Below are positions 1 through 11,744 of a DNA stretch of 64,000 nucleotides, in pieces. This DNA comes from Mercurialis annua (taxonomy: Eukaryota; Streptophyta; Magnoliopsida; Malpighiales; Euphorbiaceae), in contig NC_065570.1 in the NCBI RefSeq assembly GCF_937616625.2, positions 71,761,665 through 71,825,664 of the forward strand, given 5' to 3'. The notes below the pieces were generated by a model. It worked only from the letters and a program-made list of their open reading frames with translations. It had not been told where the DNA came from and made no database searches. A program made the translations under genes and the position numbers. Positions within the stretch are counted from its first letter, which is position 1. The number at the start of each line of letters is the position of its first letter.

Positions 1-3000
1 CACAATACCTGACAAAAGACGAATGAGTTGAAAATGAGAGTGTTAAGTATTAAATCAGAATCTGGGCCATCGAGATGAAAGAACGCTTTTCCTCTTGTCT
101 GAAGATACCATATCATCACAAACTGATAAAAAGACTGCCCCATAATATTTCTCCACATCACATTGCTGATAAAGTTTCCTTTCCTGCCAACTGGAGATCT
201 AGTCATTAAATCATCATTAGGAGGCTCTGTTGCCAGTGCTAGAGCTCCTAATGTATCCATGATCATATTGACCCAGAGAAGTTGAACAGCGGTTAGGGGA
301 GCAGTTCCTGCATAATAGAACCATAGGAAGATGAGAATAAGCGCCAAAAAGCGGCAATTATGTAAGATAAGGCTGACTCACCAGTCAAACAGGCTGAAGA
401 AAAGTTGACAACCAAGGCAACAACATTGACTGTGAGTTGAAACTGAACAAATTTTTGAATGTTTATGTAAACTGAACGTCCCCATTTTGCCACAGTCACA
501 ATTGTGGAGAAGTTGTCATCCAAAATTATGACATCAGCACTTTCTTTTGCCACCTGAAAGACCACGGTAGATAGTCAATACTTGCATATTTGAAAGGTAG
601 AAGACAGTTTGACAATCACTAGGATAAATTCAACATGAAAAACTAGAGGATAGTTAGTTATTGTTGTTGTTATTTAAGGGTCCAACACCTTTCTGAAGAT
701 GTAGCAAAAAACGTTTAGATATGAAGAGAAGAATCCCTATAGCCTCTATTAATTTGGAAATAAAGCTTAGTTGATTTGAGTTGAATAGGAAAAATAAAGC
801 AGGATAACTTTACTGAATAACAATAACAATGAGCATTCTGCTAATAAATCACGGAGCACCTAAACTAAGTACAAAGCATTAGATGAGTTTACGTGAAGAA
901 ATGGAAAACTCTTCTCCTCGCTATCTTTATATGACACAACATACATAAGTTCTACTAAGCTAAGGATGAGTTTGCCATGGCAAGTAGTTCCAAGTCATTA
1001 CATGCGAAGATTGATTAAAACTTCTGTATAGTAGCCAAAAAAAAATCAGTAAATAAGTTTAATTGCATATCAGTATAGACAGATTGAGCAGAAAATACCT
1101 CAGTACCAGCAATGCCCATTGCTAACCCAATGTCTGCTTCATGAAGTGCTGGAGCATCATTAGTACCATCACCAGTCACTGCAACAACTTCCCCTAAAGT
1201 TGTTCTTAGGTGCTTCACTAGGGTATGTTTGTCCATTGGTGAAGATCGGGCCATTACCTGCAAATTTAAGAAATTCAGAATATTTCTCAGGAGACGAGTT
1301 TCTCACACTTAATCAGGCAATACAGAGGTGCATAGAGCCATATCATGGAAGAGAACTTCAGTTATATTCAACTGTAAATGCCAAAGGATATATTCCGCGC
1401 ACATGTTCAAATGAGCAGGAAGAAAAAAAATGGGATATTTCACCGTCAACTCGTGCTGTCGTGCAAACTCAAAGTACAAATTTTGAAACTAAAACACCTT
1501 TAATGATTTAAAATTATGCAAACAAAAACAAATAGATGAACCTGAATTTTCGGTATAAGTTCAAGCAACTCGTCCTCACTCTTCTCCCTGAATTCAGGTC
1601 CTTCAATTGCTAGTCCATTATCAGTCAAAATGCCACATTCTCTAGCAATAGCCTTTGCAGTGGTTAAGTTATCTCCAGTGACCATCCGAACAACAATTCC
1701 AGCTGATCTACAAATTGCAACAGACTCCTTGACACCAGGGCGCACCGGATCTTTGATACCCACAATACCTAAGCAAGTATATCCCTTAAGTGGAATAGGG
1801 CTTTCAGCAGAGAATTCACTTCCAATTTCTAGGTAAGCAAGGCAAAGAGTTCGAAGTGCTTCACTAGCAAATTGTTCAATGGTATTCGTTAAATAATCGA
1901 TGGATGCTTCATCAAGGGGAACAACCTCACCATTTGCATCTATAAATTTGTCACATGCAGCTAAAATTATTTCAGAGGCTCCCTTGCAGTGTATCCGGAA
2001 ACCTCCTCCGGGAAGCTCTAAAACTACACCCATTCGCTTCTTTGTAGAATTGAATGGTTCAACCTTAACAATATTTAGCTTCCCTCTTTCTTCTTGGAAA
2101 TTTCCTCCTAGTAAAAGCCCCAGTTCTAAAAGAGCAGTTTCAGTGGGTGATCCTAGTATCTCAATTTTCTTGTCTTTGTTTGTAACAACTTCTCCTCCAG
2201 TGTTATAAAAAATAGATTCAAGCAGGATTCTCTTAGCAGAGTCGGGCATTGCAGATCCAAAATTATTAGCACTCTCAGAGCTGCCCACTTCCTTGATTAT
2301 CCCACAAACACATGCTTTTACAACAGTCATATGGTTAGTTGTTAGCGTCCCAGTTTTGTCACTGCAGATAGTCGTGGCAGACCCCATGGTCTCGCAAGCT
2401 GCTAAATGGCGAACAAGTGCCTTGTCATTCATCATCTTCTTCATGGCAAAAGCAAGACTTAGAGTCACAGCCAAGGGCAGCCCCTCAGGAACTGCAACCA
2501 CAACAATTGTAACAGCAACAGCAAAAAATTCCAACATTTCCATAGCATCATCACCAGACCACATCCACTGGCTTCCTTCTTGAATCTTACGTCTGAATAA
2601 TCCTTCCACTAGGACAGCAAATGTCACAACAGCAAAAAATAGGCCTATTTTACCAATGACAGTTGCTACTCCATTCAGTTTGACCTGCAATGGGGTCTCA
2701 TCATCTCCTCCTTCACTGAGAGTAGCCATCAGTTTACCCCACTGTGTTCTCATTCCAACAGTAGTCACGAGCATTTTGCAGGATCCATCCTGAACTTTGG
2801 TTCCGGAAAGGAGAAAAGGGTTTGCAGTATTCACATGAACAGGTTCACACTCTCCTGTTAGACTGGATTCATTAATTAACAAAGAAAACCCTGAAATGAA
2901 GAGTCCATCTGCAGGGACCTGATCACCAATGGAAAGATGAACAATGTCCCCGGGGAGTAAGTCATATATTGAGAGCTTCTGCCTCAAACCATTTCTCGAA

Positions 3001-4753
3001 ACATGAACTGATATCTTCTTCTTCTCCTTGTCCAAATCCTTGAACTGCAAAGATTGCCTATAATCACTCGTAGCAGTGACGAACACAACAAGCAGAATAC
3101 TTGCAACAATTCCAAGTCCATCATGGGCACCCTTAGGCCATCCTTCCATAATTATGCCAACAATAAGGGAAACTAAGGCGCAAATACCGAGTATCATAAG
3201 AGTCATATCTTGAAGAGCTTCCCAAACAAAAAGCCAGAAACCTCGAGGAGGGCTTTCAGCGAATTTATTAACTCCATAGATTTCTTTCCTTTTACTTAGT
3301 AAGTCCTCAGAAGTAGAAATCCCATCAGCAACTGATGTGGAAACCTTCCCAGCTAGACCCTCCACACCACCATGAATTGCCAGTTTCTTCACATCGTGGC
3401 CTTCGACAACTGATGCCAGTTCATCAGCACAAATTTTAAAACCAGCAGCCTCAACCTCTTCAGGTACGGTGTAATCACTAGACAAATTAAGACCTGCAAG
3501 CAGTCAAGGAGAAAGTCAAAATGGAAGCTCCTAGAACACCTCAATACTGGAGAGTTTGAACAAAGCAACAAATTCTCACAATGGATAAACTGAAGAGCAG
3601 CTTTCGAAACCAACACTGCAATTCTAAGCTTTTCCTGCAATGTGAAGATAAAAAACCAAAAAATTGAATAAAAAAGAGAGCAAATGATAATGTATTGTTT
3701 AACATTGTGTTCAATCAATTGCTTTTGATGGAGCTGTTACTTTTAGCCATTCGAAATGAGCAAAGTTTTGTTTAGAACAATGAAACAAATGTTTCAATAG
3801 TCACTTGAGAGCACAATCATCTCCATATTTAGCATAAGATTTCTTAACCAATTCCTTTCTAGTCAAACCTAGTCATCATTTTCCTGTGAAAATAGAAAAA
3901 TTACAATGCTCATTCCAGAAATACGAGAAATTCTTAGGTAGACCGAATCTACTACATCATCCATAAACTAACTCAATCACATTGTGACACTTGATTAAAA
4001 TGATGGCAAATTATAATATACGTATAATAAATGTGTCCAACAATATTGTAATTGACTTAGTTTACGAATGACGTGATAAACTCGGTCTACCTAACAATTT
4101 ATAAATCAAAGAGTTAATCATGTTTCACATATATTCTAAAATAATCATAATTCATTGCAAATTAGCAGTCCAATACTATATTTATAGGTATGAACAAGAA
4201 ATAAAGTATTGTTCTACGTCATAAATACTGAGTATTGTTGTACAGAAATATTTTGTATCAAATTTAACTCATCGCATAAAAACAATGCTGTGGAAAATTA
4301 GCGATTCACTCATTTAAAATATCTTTCTATCGTTATAAAAGCTATATAAGTATTTAAGCAAAATTCATTCCGTTATTTCGGTTTATAAATAAAATTAAAA
4401 TCAAGAAACAATCTGAACTGGTCAACGAACTTTAAAGAAAAATAAATCGGAGTCCTAAAAAGGAAAAGATGAATTCAAAGCAATATTATAGAGCACGTGA
4501 CTACTTAAACTTTCTTTTCTGATCTCTTTCTCAGGAAACAAACAAACAAACAAACAATTAGCCGTAACAGTCAAACCTGATTGGAGCGGCGGATAGCGTG
4601 AGCTTCAAATCGTTTAGAAAGATTAGCAGTGAAACGAAATCTTCTTTTCGGATTCTTAACTAACCAACACAGCTTTCTCCATCTCTGTAAAGCTTCTTCC
4701 GATGAGTTTTTCGGCTTCACATCGCCGAAATTTTCATTCAAATAGTTCTCCAT
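1..4753 (-). CDS. Autoinhibited plasma-membrane-type Ca2+-ATPase (P2B, ACA1/ACA2 group), 3' end beyond the window
   Basis: This P2B ATPase pumps Ca2+ out of the cytosol using ATP and is activated by calmodulin at its N-terminus. Six exons are visible on the minus strand: 4577-4753, 3580-3634, 1542-3493, 1099-1257, 382-553 and 9-307. All junctions are GT-AG and stay in frame, giving about 938 residues. Relatives have about 1,015, so the last transmembrane helices lie left of position 1. I chose the ATG at 4753 (MENYLNENF) because it matches the family start; an in-frame ATG six codons upstream gives a non-family extension. Visible motifs are the basic N-terminal segment [12 protein letters not shown] (likely calmodulin-binding and autoinhibitory), PEGLPLAV in helix M4, the phosphorylation motif [10 protein letters not shown] (Asp about residue 456) and hinge motif [11 protein letters not shown]. 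The actuator loop reads TGEC where relatives read TGES. The ACA1/ACA2 assignment is by recognition. Confidence 0.95.
3925..4100. mobile_element. Hairpin MITE (family M1, copy A) inside intron 1 of the Ca2+-ATPase
   Basis: The ends are inverted copies of each other: GAGAAATTCTTAGGTAGACC on the left and the complement of GGTCTACCTAACAATTT on the right. The similarity extends inward through a CATCATCCATAAACTAA-like block. The same family recurs at about 43.5, 45.8 and 53.2 kb. A clear target duplication is not visible for this copy. Confidence 0.65.
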
Positions 4754-5860
4754 AATCACCTCCCAAAACAAACTAAACTCTCCGAGCAGAAATTAAATCT
4801 TCTTCTACAGCTGCTGAAACTTCAAAATGTAGCTACAGTATGAATCTAAATTATTTTTGAAACTGACATAATTTTTTTTTAATATACTTTTAGAACCTAA
4901 TCTGACGTTCTCTTTCGAACGGAACAAAAAGAAAAAACAGAAGAAAAGTAAAGACGACTAGACTTGACCTCTTGTACTGTGATTTAAAACGGCAACTTGT
5001 TGATAATTAAACGGCAAGTAATATGATAGTAGTTGTAAAACTATTCAACTGACCAGATGTAGATCTCGCTTCTCCTTCCTGTTCCAAAAATAATTAGCAA
5101 ATGAAAATGATTTGGTTATAACCGGTTGACTGTTTAGACCGATTACTTTCCTGCTCGAAAGTGGGTAAATGTAAAAAAAATGCGCCATTTTGGTAACTTA
5201 TTTTTTCATTGATTTTATTTGAATGTTCTAACTTAGTTTTTATTCATTTGAGTGCTTAAACTGTCAAATTTCTCATTGATTTATTTTCTATGACGTGTTT
5301 TATACTAGAATAACTTAAATCTTGTAAATTTTGTCATAACCTGGTTTAGCTTTCTTGATGTATTTTTTTCATTTTTCCTCTTTGTAATATTATTATATAG
5401 TCTCAAATGTTTTTTATGTTAATTATATTTAAAAGGAAATGATAATAATAGACTTAAATGAATTTTTATTTTATTTTCGTCAAAATAAAAAAATTATAAA
5501 TGTTTGATCTATCTATTGACAATTGTTGTGAATGTTTTAATTAAAAATTAAAAAATGTACATTATACAAATAAAGATAATTGAATATTTTTATTATTCAC
5601 AACAAACAAAAATAATAAATATTGATTTATTCTTTCATTTTGTTTGTAAAATGAAATAAATGAACATATAGTCAATTTAAGTCTGTTTTTGCTATTTTCT
5701 TTGCTAACTTATATAAATTAAGTTATAATAAAATGAGATCATGATATTTAATTTTTTTTTAGAGGAAAAGATGATTTTATTGATTAACTAGAAGCAATAA
5801 GTTCGTTGACCGGGAAAAAAATTTCGCCGTTAAACATACAATATTATCTAGAAAAAAATA
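4754..5860. other. Upstream region of the Ca2+-ATPase, no gene seen
   Basis: AT-rich sequence holding the 5' leader of the Ca2+-ATPase and presumably its promoter. A pyrimidine-rich strand (CTTCTTCT-like, seen on plus around 4800) lies next to the start codon. I see no credible coding sequence and no clear repeat. Confidence 0.6.
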
Positions 5861-5861
5861 C

Positions 5862-6190
5862 CCCATTTGGCAAGGACATGAGCTACGTGGTTGCACTTGC
5901 AATGTCTACCCACGTGTTGATAAACAACGTTTTAATCCTTAATTATCGATAGACAATTTTCTACAATCAACTGGACATGATCAATGGCTTTATTTGGCTG
6001 CTGAATACGCGAGATAACAGCAAGAACATCCGACTCGACAATCAGCTCCTTAACCTACAATGCAGCAGCCATTTGCAACCCAAGGCGGATCGCATTTAGG
6101 TCTCAGCTAACTCAACGACAATAATCCCATGCAAAATAGCCACCCTACACTTCACCATTACACCTGAATGATCCCTACATACCGCACTTA
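5862..6190 (-). pseudogene. Decayed RNase H-like (RVT_3 type) domain
   Basis: Conceptual translation of the minus strand gives blocks typical of the RNase H-like domain of plant LINE-derived and stand-alone RVT_3 proteins: CRDHSGVMVKCRVAILHG, then AIRLGLQMAAAL, then VKELIVESDVLAVISRIQ, and finally CKCNHVAHVLAKWG. These lie in two reading frames separated by one shift, with at least three stop codons between blocks, so it cannot encode a protein. It is probably a remnant of a non-LTR retrotransposon or of a small RNase H-domain gene. No reverse transcriptase part is found next to it. Confidence 0.75.
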
Positions 6191-6592
6191 TTTAAGTTAT
6201 TTTAGTACAGGAAATAGACTGCTAATTATTTTGAAATGTAAAACAAATCACAGTAGCTAAATTGTTCAATAATGGACAGATTAAGAAACTCAATTAAACA
6301 AAAAATAAGTACGGAGACTAAAGTAGTAAAGATTAAAAAGTTTGGAACAGTGTTGTGATGCATTTCTATTCGATCGAAATAGGACAAAGTACAATTGCTC
6401 CTCTGATTGGTTAGGGGAATCGTATTCACGCAGTTTTAGGCATGTGGGTTAGTGGCCAAATATTATGGCAGTGTAGATAAAATAATTGAAAAAACATGTG
6501 AGCTAAGAGCAATAATCCACAATGAACCGGTCCAGCGCTGAACCATAAAATACCCCATCCACAATTGGATAGCTAAGGGTCGAGTAGTTACA
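6191..6592. other. Intergenic, nothing recognised
   Basis: About 400 bases of AT-rich sequence between the RNase H relic and the nested Mutator-like elements. Short open frames on the minus strand have no recognisable domain and look like chance. Confidence 0.5.
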
Positions 6593-6619
6593 AAATTTAA
6601 GCGAGCAAAGGATGATTTT

Positions 6620-8048
6620 GGGTTTTTGATATTTGAGGCACCCAAATTTCCAATTCAGTGTCTCTTTCGGAATTAATTCTGAAAAAGTACCTGGTCCCAC
6701 TCGTTCCGCATTCTAGGAATGCGGAACGGATGAGGTTCCGCATTCTTAGAATGCGGAATAAGGGCAGCAGTTGATTAACAAAGTTAATCAGCTGCTTAAG
6801 CACGTTCCGCATTCTAGGAATGCGGAACGTGCTTCCCCAATGATTGGGGAGACAGTTTTGTCTCCCCAATCATTGGGACTGCAATGATTGGGCATTTAGT
6901 GCCCAATCATTGCTGAACTTTATTAAAAAAAAAAACAAATTTTATTTAATTTTTTTAATAAACACTATAAATTAAATACAATGTTATCAAACGATATATT
7001 AAAAATCGATTTAAATGTTTGTTTGATTTAACTACTAATTTTAACAAATTGAAAATATATGGGTACCGGAGCCAACTACCGCATGTAGTTCACTTAATTT
7101 GTATCTCTGAGCCTTGGTTTTGCATATATAACTTAGTCTTTAAAATAAACACACCTCAATCACTCTCATTACAGAACAACAAACTGATTTTGAGTTTCCG
7201 AATGGATTCTTGTCCTCTAAGAGACGACGGAAGGCCGATGTTCAAATCAAAAATACCCCGTTTTTCAAGATTATTCTTGACGGCGCCCTTCGTGATGGCA
7301 AGCTTGTAAGTCCTTTTATCTTTTTTTAATCAATTTTTTGATCTGCATAACTTATAAGAAGATAGACTTTCTAACTTCACCATGAACATATAAATTTCTA
7401 TGTATATGCACAGTATATTCCAAGAAAATTTGTCAGACTCTACGGAAACAATCTGTCAAGTTCAGTAGTCCTCAAGGTTCCAAGTGGTGCAAAATGGAAA
7501 CTAGATTTAGTGAAATCTGACGGTGAGATTTGGTTTCAGAAGGGTTGGCAAGAGTTTGTCAACTTTTACTCTATAGCTTATCGGTCATTTCTAGTCGACC
7601 ACTTTCAGTGTTTTATTTTATTTATTTAATGAAGGTTCAATAGAAAATCGTTTATTAATTTGTATTGCTTTCTAAAATTATATCATTTGTTAATAATAAT
7701 TTAAAATCGTTATTAATTTATATCGTTTATTAATATTATATTTGTTAAAATTATTTATTGGCCCAATCATTTGCATCTCCCCAATGATTGGGGAGACAAA
7801 AGTGCTCCCCAATCATTGGGGAGAAGCAACGTTCCACATTGCTACAATGCGGAACGTTGCTAAGCAGCTGATTAAGCAATTAATCAGCTGCTTAAAGCGT
7901 TCCGCATTGTAGGAATGCGGAACGCCACGTGTTCCGCATTTCTACAATGCGGAACGCGTGGGACCAGGCACCTTTTTGGAATTAAATTCCAAAGAGGCAC
8001 ACAACTGGAATTTTTATTGCCTATGAGGCATAGGAATATCAAAAACCC
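6620..8048. mobile_element. Pack-MULE: non-autonomous Mutator-like element carrying a B3-domain gene fragment
   Basis: The element starts with GGGTTTTTGATATTTGAGGC and ends with the inverse AATATCAAAAACCC. A 9-base duplication flanks it: GATGATTTT at 6611-6619 and GATTATTTT at 8049-8057, with one mismatch. The terminal inverted repeats run about 290 bases and consist almost entirely of short palindromes (arms GTTCCGCATT/AATGCGGAAC, CCCAATCATTGGGG, GCAGCTGATTAA). The same family forms the 4.94-kb element at 36751-41690, which also shares subterminal sequence. The interior holds a two-exon piece of a B3 gene and no transposase. Confidence 0.85.
7143..7629 (+). pseudogene. Captured B3 DNA-binding domain fragment (REM/VRN1-like) with an intron
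   Basis: Two plus-strand blocks encode most of one B3 domain. The first, open from about 7143 to 7305, reads TPFFKIILDGALRDGKL. A GT-AG intron (7306-7413) follows, and the second block (7414-7629, ending in TAA) reads YIPRKFVRLYGNNLSSSVVL, then KSDGEIWFQKGWQEF. This order matches REM/VRN1-type B3 domains, which bind DNA in plant transcription factors. No ATG lies in frame upstream of the first block; an ATG at 7202 is in another frame. The C-terminal strand of the domain is cut short. It sits inside a Mutator-like element, so it was probably copied from a host gene with its intron. Whether it is expressed is unknown. Confidence 0.8.
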
Positions 8049-9601
8049 GATTATTTTACCCCCTCAATTTGGCATAAAATATTAAAAAAGTCCAAAATTG
8101 AAAAACCGGATCATTTATACCATGAGTTTGTCAAAACCGGCTCAAAAACCTCGACGTGGCACCTTAATTGGAGAGTGTCTAGAAGTCATTTTAAATATTT
8201 TTCCAAAACATTTTCAATTTTTTCCAGTTCCGGATGGTCTTTTCTCTCTTCCCCGCTGCATCTCCTTCCACTCTTATTTCCTGCATCTCTTCAACCTCAA
8301 CACACCACCAGGTCCACCACTCTACAACCAACCATCCACCATCAATTACTAAACACTTAGAATACTTGGCTTTTAACTTAAATTTTTATCGTCATCTTCT
8401 TAAATGGGTTCAAGTTTTGAGAGATTGATTAAAAGAAATGGGCATCAAAGATTTTTGCTTTTCATTTTTTACAAGTTGGCTAGATTAAAAGGAATGGGTT
8501 CATTTTTTGCCTGTCACTCAGATTTTTGCTTTTCATTTTAAATATGTGATGTGATGCAAATTTATTGTATATAGTAAAATTGTGAGAATCATGAAATTTT
8601 AGATATGTTTCTTTATTCTGGAAATAATCAAAGCAACAAACATAATAATTTCTTGCCCACCACTGTCACATATCTTGTTGTTTGTATGTGTTGTGCTTTG
8701 AGCTTTGTTGTCGGCAGTTCCATCTCCGGTTGGTAGCTTCATCTGTCTTTCGTGCCATAACTGCTCTATTTTTCGGTGGAGGATTGTCTTTTCCAATGTA
8801 CATATCTGGGTCTGTCCTTGAGTTCAAGAACAGATCCAGGTCTATTCTTGGACTCAAGATCAGACCTAGGTTTGTTCTTTAACGAGGGGCAATCTGCTCC
8901 TCACAAAAACGAGGAGCATTTGCTCCTCAACAAGAAGCTGCTTCATCTGGGCAGCAGCTTCTCTTTTCAGGCGAGGAGGAACAACAAAGAAAACAAAACT
9001 TGTTTCGCGAAGATCTGTATTTCAGATCTGCTTTGGCGGAAAAATGGCCGCCGGGAGAATATTAAGAATTTCTTTTGTTAAAAATATAAATTTGGGGGTT
9101 GATTTGTTATGTATATAAGATTTGAGAGTTAATTTGTTATGTAAAATTTTAAATTAAAGGGATTAAATTGTGTTTTTAAAATTATTAAGTGTTTATTTAA
9201 AATGTTAAAAAATATTAAGATCAATTTAAATTTTTTGCCATCAAAAACCACTTAGGGTAAAAAAACCACCATCAAAACCAGAGAGTGTTTCACTCTCTTG
9301 GGTGAGAGTGGGGAGGGTGTTTTTATCCGATTTTGCCAAATTCAGGGTAAAAGTGATCATTTTTGCTAATTTTGACGTTTTTGATACTTCGTGCCAAGTT
9401 GAGGGGGTAAAATGTTTGTTCAAATTTAAGCATGCTACTACCAAATACCATACTATATAAAAGACTTTACTCATTTTTAGATCATTTTTTAAACAAAGCT
9501 GTCACATATATCCCCAAAACAAATAGTATAAATCATTGAAAAGTGAAAAAAATATTTTTGAAATTAAAAAAAAGTAATTTCGCTAAAAAAAAGATACGAC
9601 C

Positions 9602-9628
9602 TATATATATATATATATATATATATAT
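9602..9628. repeat. TA dinucleotide microsatellite
   Basis: About 13 uninterrupted TA units immediately left of the next TIR element. Confidence 0.95.
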
Positions 9629-9637
9629 TTAAAAATA

Positions 9638-10479
9638 GGCTAATCACCTTAAAAACTACCGACTTTATATTTTTTTTTTCAATAACACCCTGACCTTTCA
9701 ATTTCGTCAATTGCACCCTATTTCATATTTTTATGTTTCAATAGCACTCTAACTTAGAAAAAATAGATGATTTTACTATTATAAGGATTAAATTTTATAA
9801 AACAATTAAATTTAAGGGTCATTTTATACCTTTTTCTACTTGGACAAATTCTAATAAGTTCCTTAACTTAAAAAAGTTTCAAATAAATCCTAAATAAAAA
9901 AATTAATTAAATACATATATAATTAATAATTTAATTCAAAATTAAATAAAATATTTAAAACGAAATCAACCAACCCGCCATACGCCGCTCTCCGGTCTCC
10001 ACCGGAGACGAACTGTCGTCTTCAATGGAAGACCGGCAGATCTAGTCTTCCTTGGGGAAGACCAGATCGTCTTCCCCATGGAAGACCAGTAGATTCGTTG
10101 GTCTTCCATGGGGAAGACGATCTCGTTTTCCCCATGGAAGATCTAATGGAAGACCGGTGACGGGCGGCATTTGAACGGAGGTGGTGATGGAGAGCGGCGG
10201 TGGGTCCGAAGGAAGGCGGTGACTTTTATTTGTTTATATATTTTTTGTTATAGAGAAGAGGGTTTGTACGTATAATTTAAAACATCATATGCCATTTAGA
10301 GTTTTTTAAAAATATGAAGAATTTATTTTGAACTTTATCCAAATGAAAAGAGTCCAATTTAATATTTTAGGGTGTTATTGAAACGTAAAATACGAAATAG
10401 GGTGCAGTTAACGAAATTACAAAGTTGGGGTGTTATTGAAAAAAAATTGAAAGGTCGGTAGTTTTTAAGGTGATTACCC
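9638..10479. mobile_element. Mutator-like MITE with GC-rich palindromic core
   Basis: The element begins GGCTAATCACCTTAAAAACT and ends with the complement of GGGTAATCACCTTAAAAACT. Inverted similarity extends over more than 100 bases (CAATAACACCC and TGCACCCTATTTC blocks on both sides). A perfect 9-base duplication, TTAAAAATA, flanks it at 9629-9637 and 10480-10488. The interior at about 9965-10215 is much more GC-rich than its surroundings. It consists of nested palindromes on a GTCTTCC/GGAAGAC theme and has no recognisable protein. Confidence 0.8.
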
Positions 10480-10488
10480 TTAAAAATA

Positions 10489-11069
10489 ATATAAAGTTAA
10501 AAATAAAATATATAATAGTAAGAAATTTCCTATAAAATAAATGTACAGTTTAATTAATCTATATTTACAAATAATACGATTCCGATTATTATGGAAATAT
10601 ATATAAATGACAAAGGCACAAAGTTATAATTTGACAAAGAAATTGCGTTTTTGGCTAAAGAGAAGAACATGTAGGCATGTGTAAGTTCGATCTGAAGTCT
10701 GATTATCTGAAGAGGGGCATGTTGTTACCATTCATAGCCGGACCTGGGCAGATACAAGTCGACTCCTATTAGTAAGCTTAACTCTTTTAAATTCCATTTT
10801 AAAATGTAGTCAAACATATCCAAATTAAATATATTAAATTTATATGAATTAAAAAAATTACATTGAAATTTGATTAACTATAGAAATCCAAATTCATACG
10901 TAAAGAAAGGAGAATAATGCAGGTTCAGATTTGAATTTACCTTAAAAAAATAAGTATCCGTCCAGTCTAAGTGAGTCGGGCTTGGACGGCCCAATCATTA
11001 TATCCATATTTGTTCAACCTTTAAAAAATGGCTGGGCTGTTAAGAACACGATTACGTGGGCTCAAATTA
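10489..11069. other. Intergenic, nothing recognised
   Basis: About 580 bases of AT-rich sequence without a credible gene or a repeat I can delimit. Confidence 0.5.
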
Positions 11070-11078
11070 ATTTTTTAA

Positions 11079-11735
11079 GGGTGATTTACAAAATACCTAA
11101 AAAACTATAAATATTTGTCAAAAATATCTCAAAAATAAAACTTTATTGACGTAGTTAAAAATTTAAAATATTTATTTTTTTACTTCACAAATTATTTTTT
11201 TACTCTGCAGTTTCAAACAGTTGCAAACAGTTTCAAAAAACACTATTTAAAACTGTTTTACAAAACATTTCAAATACGGTTTCTAATAGAGTTTCAAAGG
11301 CAGTTTCGAATTGGGTTTCAAACGGTTTATAACTGTTTCTTAAAAAATAAGTTGAAACTATTTTACAAAACGTTTCAAATACAGTTTCTAATAGTTTCAA
11401 ACGGTTTCAAAAAATAAAATGAAACAAAGACGGTTTCTAATTGGGTTTCAAACGGTTTATAACTGTTTCTTAAAAAATAATTTAAAATCGTTTTAAAAAA
11501 CAGTTTCAAAAGGTTTCAAAAAAATTCTAAAGTAGACATCTTTGAAACCGTTTATAATACAGTTTCATACAGTTTAAAAAAAACGGAGTATTTTTACAAA
11601 TTTTTTCAGAGTAAACAAATAAATTTCGGAGTAAAAAAATAAATTTTCGAAAAAAATAAGTAAAAAAATAATTTTTCAAAAAAAGGAGTATCTTTGCAAA
11701 TATTTTTTAAAAGGAATATTTTGTGCAAATTCCTC
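11079..11735. mobile_element. Candidate TIR element filled with degenerate GTTTCAAA repeats
   Basis: The ends are weakly inverted: GGGTGATTTACAAAATACC on the left against GAGGAATTTGCACAAAATA reading in from the right. Candidate 9-base duplications are ATTTTTTAA (11070-11078) and TTTTTTTAA (11736-11744), one mismatch in low-complexity sequence. The interior repeats GTTTCAAA/GGTTTCAAA many times. A block of about 48 bases beginning GTTTCNAATTGGGTTTCAAA occurs twice (about 11297 and 11424) and ends in the same TTTCTTAAAAAATAA. Confidence 0.5.
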
Positions 11736-11744
11736 TTTTTTTAA

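Larger units (their letters stand above)
6603..9421. mobile_element. Outer Mutator-like TIR element, interrupted near its left end by the Pack-MULE
   Basis: The left end (GAGCAAAGGATGATTTTACC from 6603) matches the complement of the right end (GAACAAACATTTTACCCCCT ending at 9421), allowing for three bases missing on the right. On the left the match continues across the 1.4-kb insertion at 6620-8048 into the CCCCTCAATTTGGCA block. A 10-base direct repeat, AAATTTAAGC, flanks it at 6593-6602 and 9422-9431, which fits the 8-11 base duplications of Mutator-like elements. Without the insertion it is about 1.4 kb. Its interior has no recognised transposase. Around 8880-9030 it contains hairpins such as GCTCCTC/GAGGAGC and CAGATCTGAAATACAGATCT. 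Confidence 0.65.

Noticed and set aside
1200..1511. Open frame of about 100 codons on plus inside the Ca2+-ATPase
   Set aside because: It lies across an intron and antisense to two exons of a firmly identified gene and has no domain of its own.
8098..9081. Several short plus and minus frames inside the outer Mutator-like element, examined as possible captured genes
   Set aside because: No known domain, no consistent frame across putative exons, and hairpin-rich sequence produces such frames by chance.
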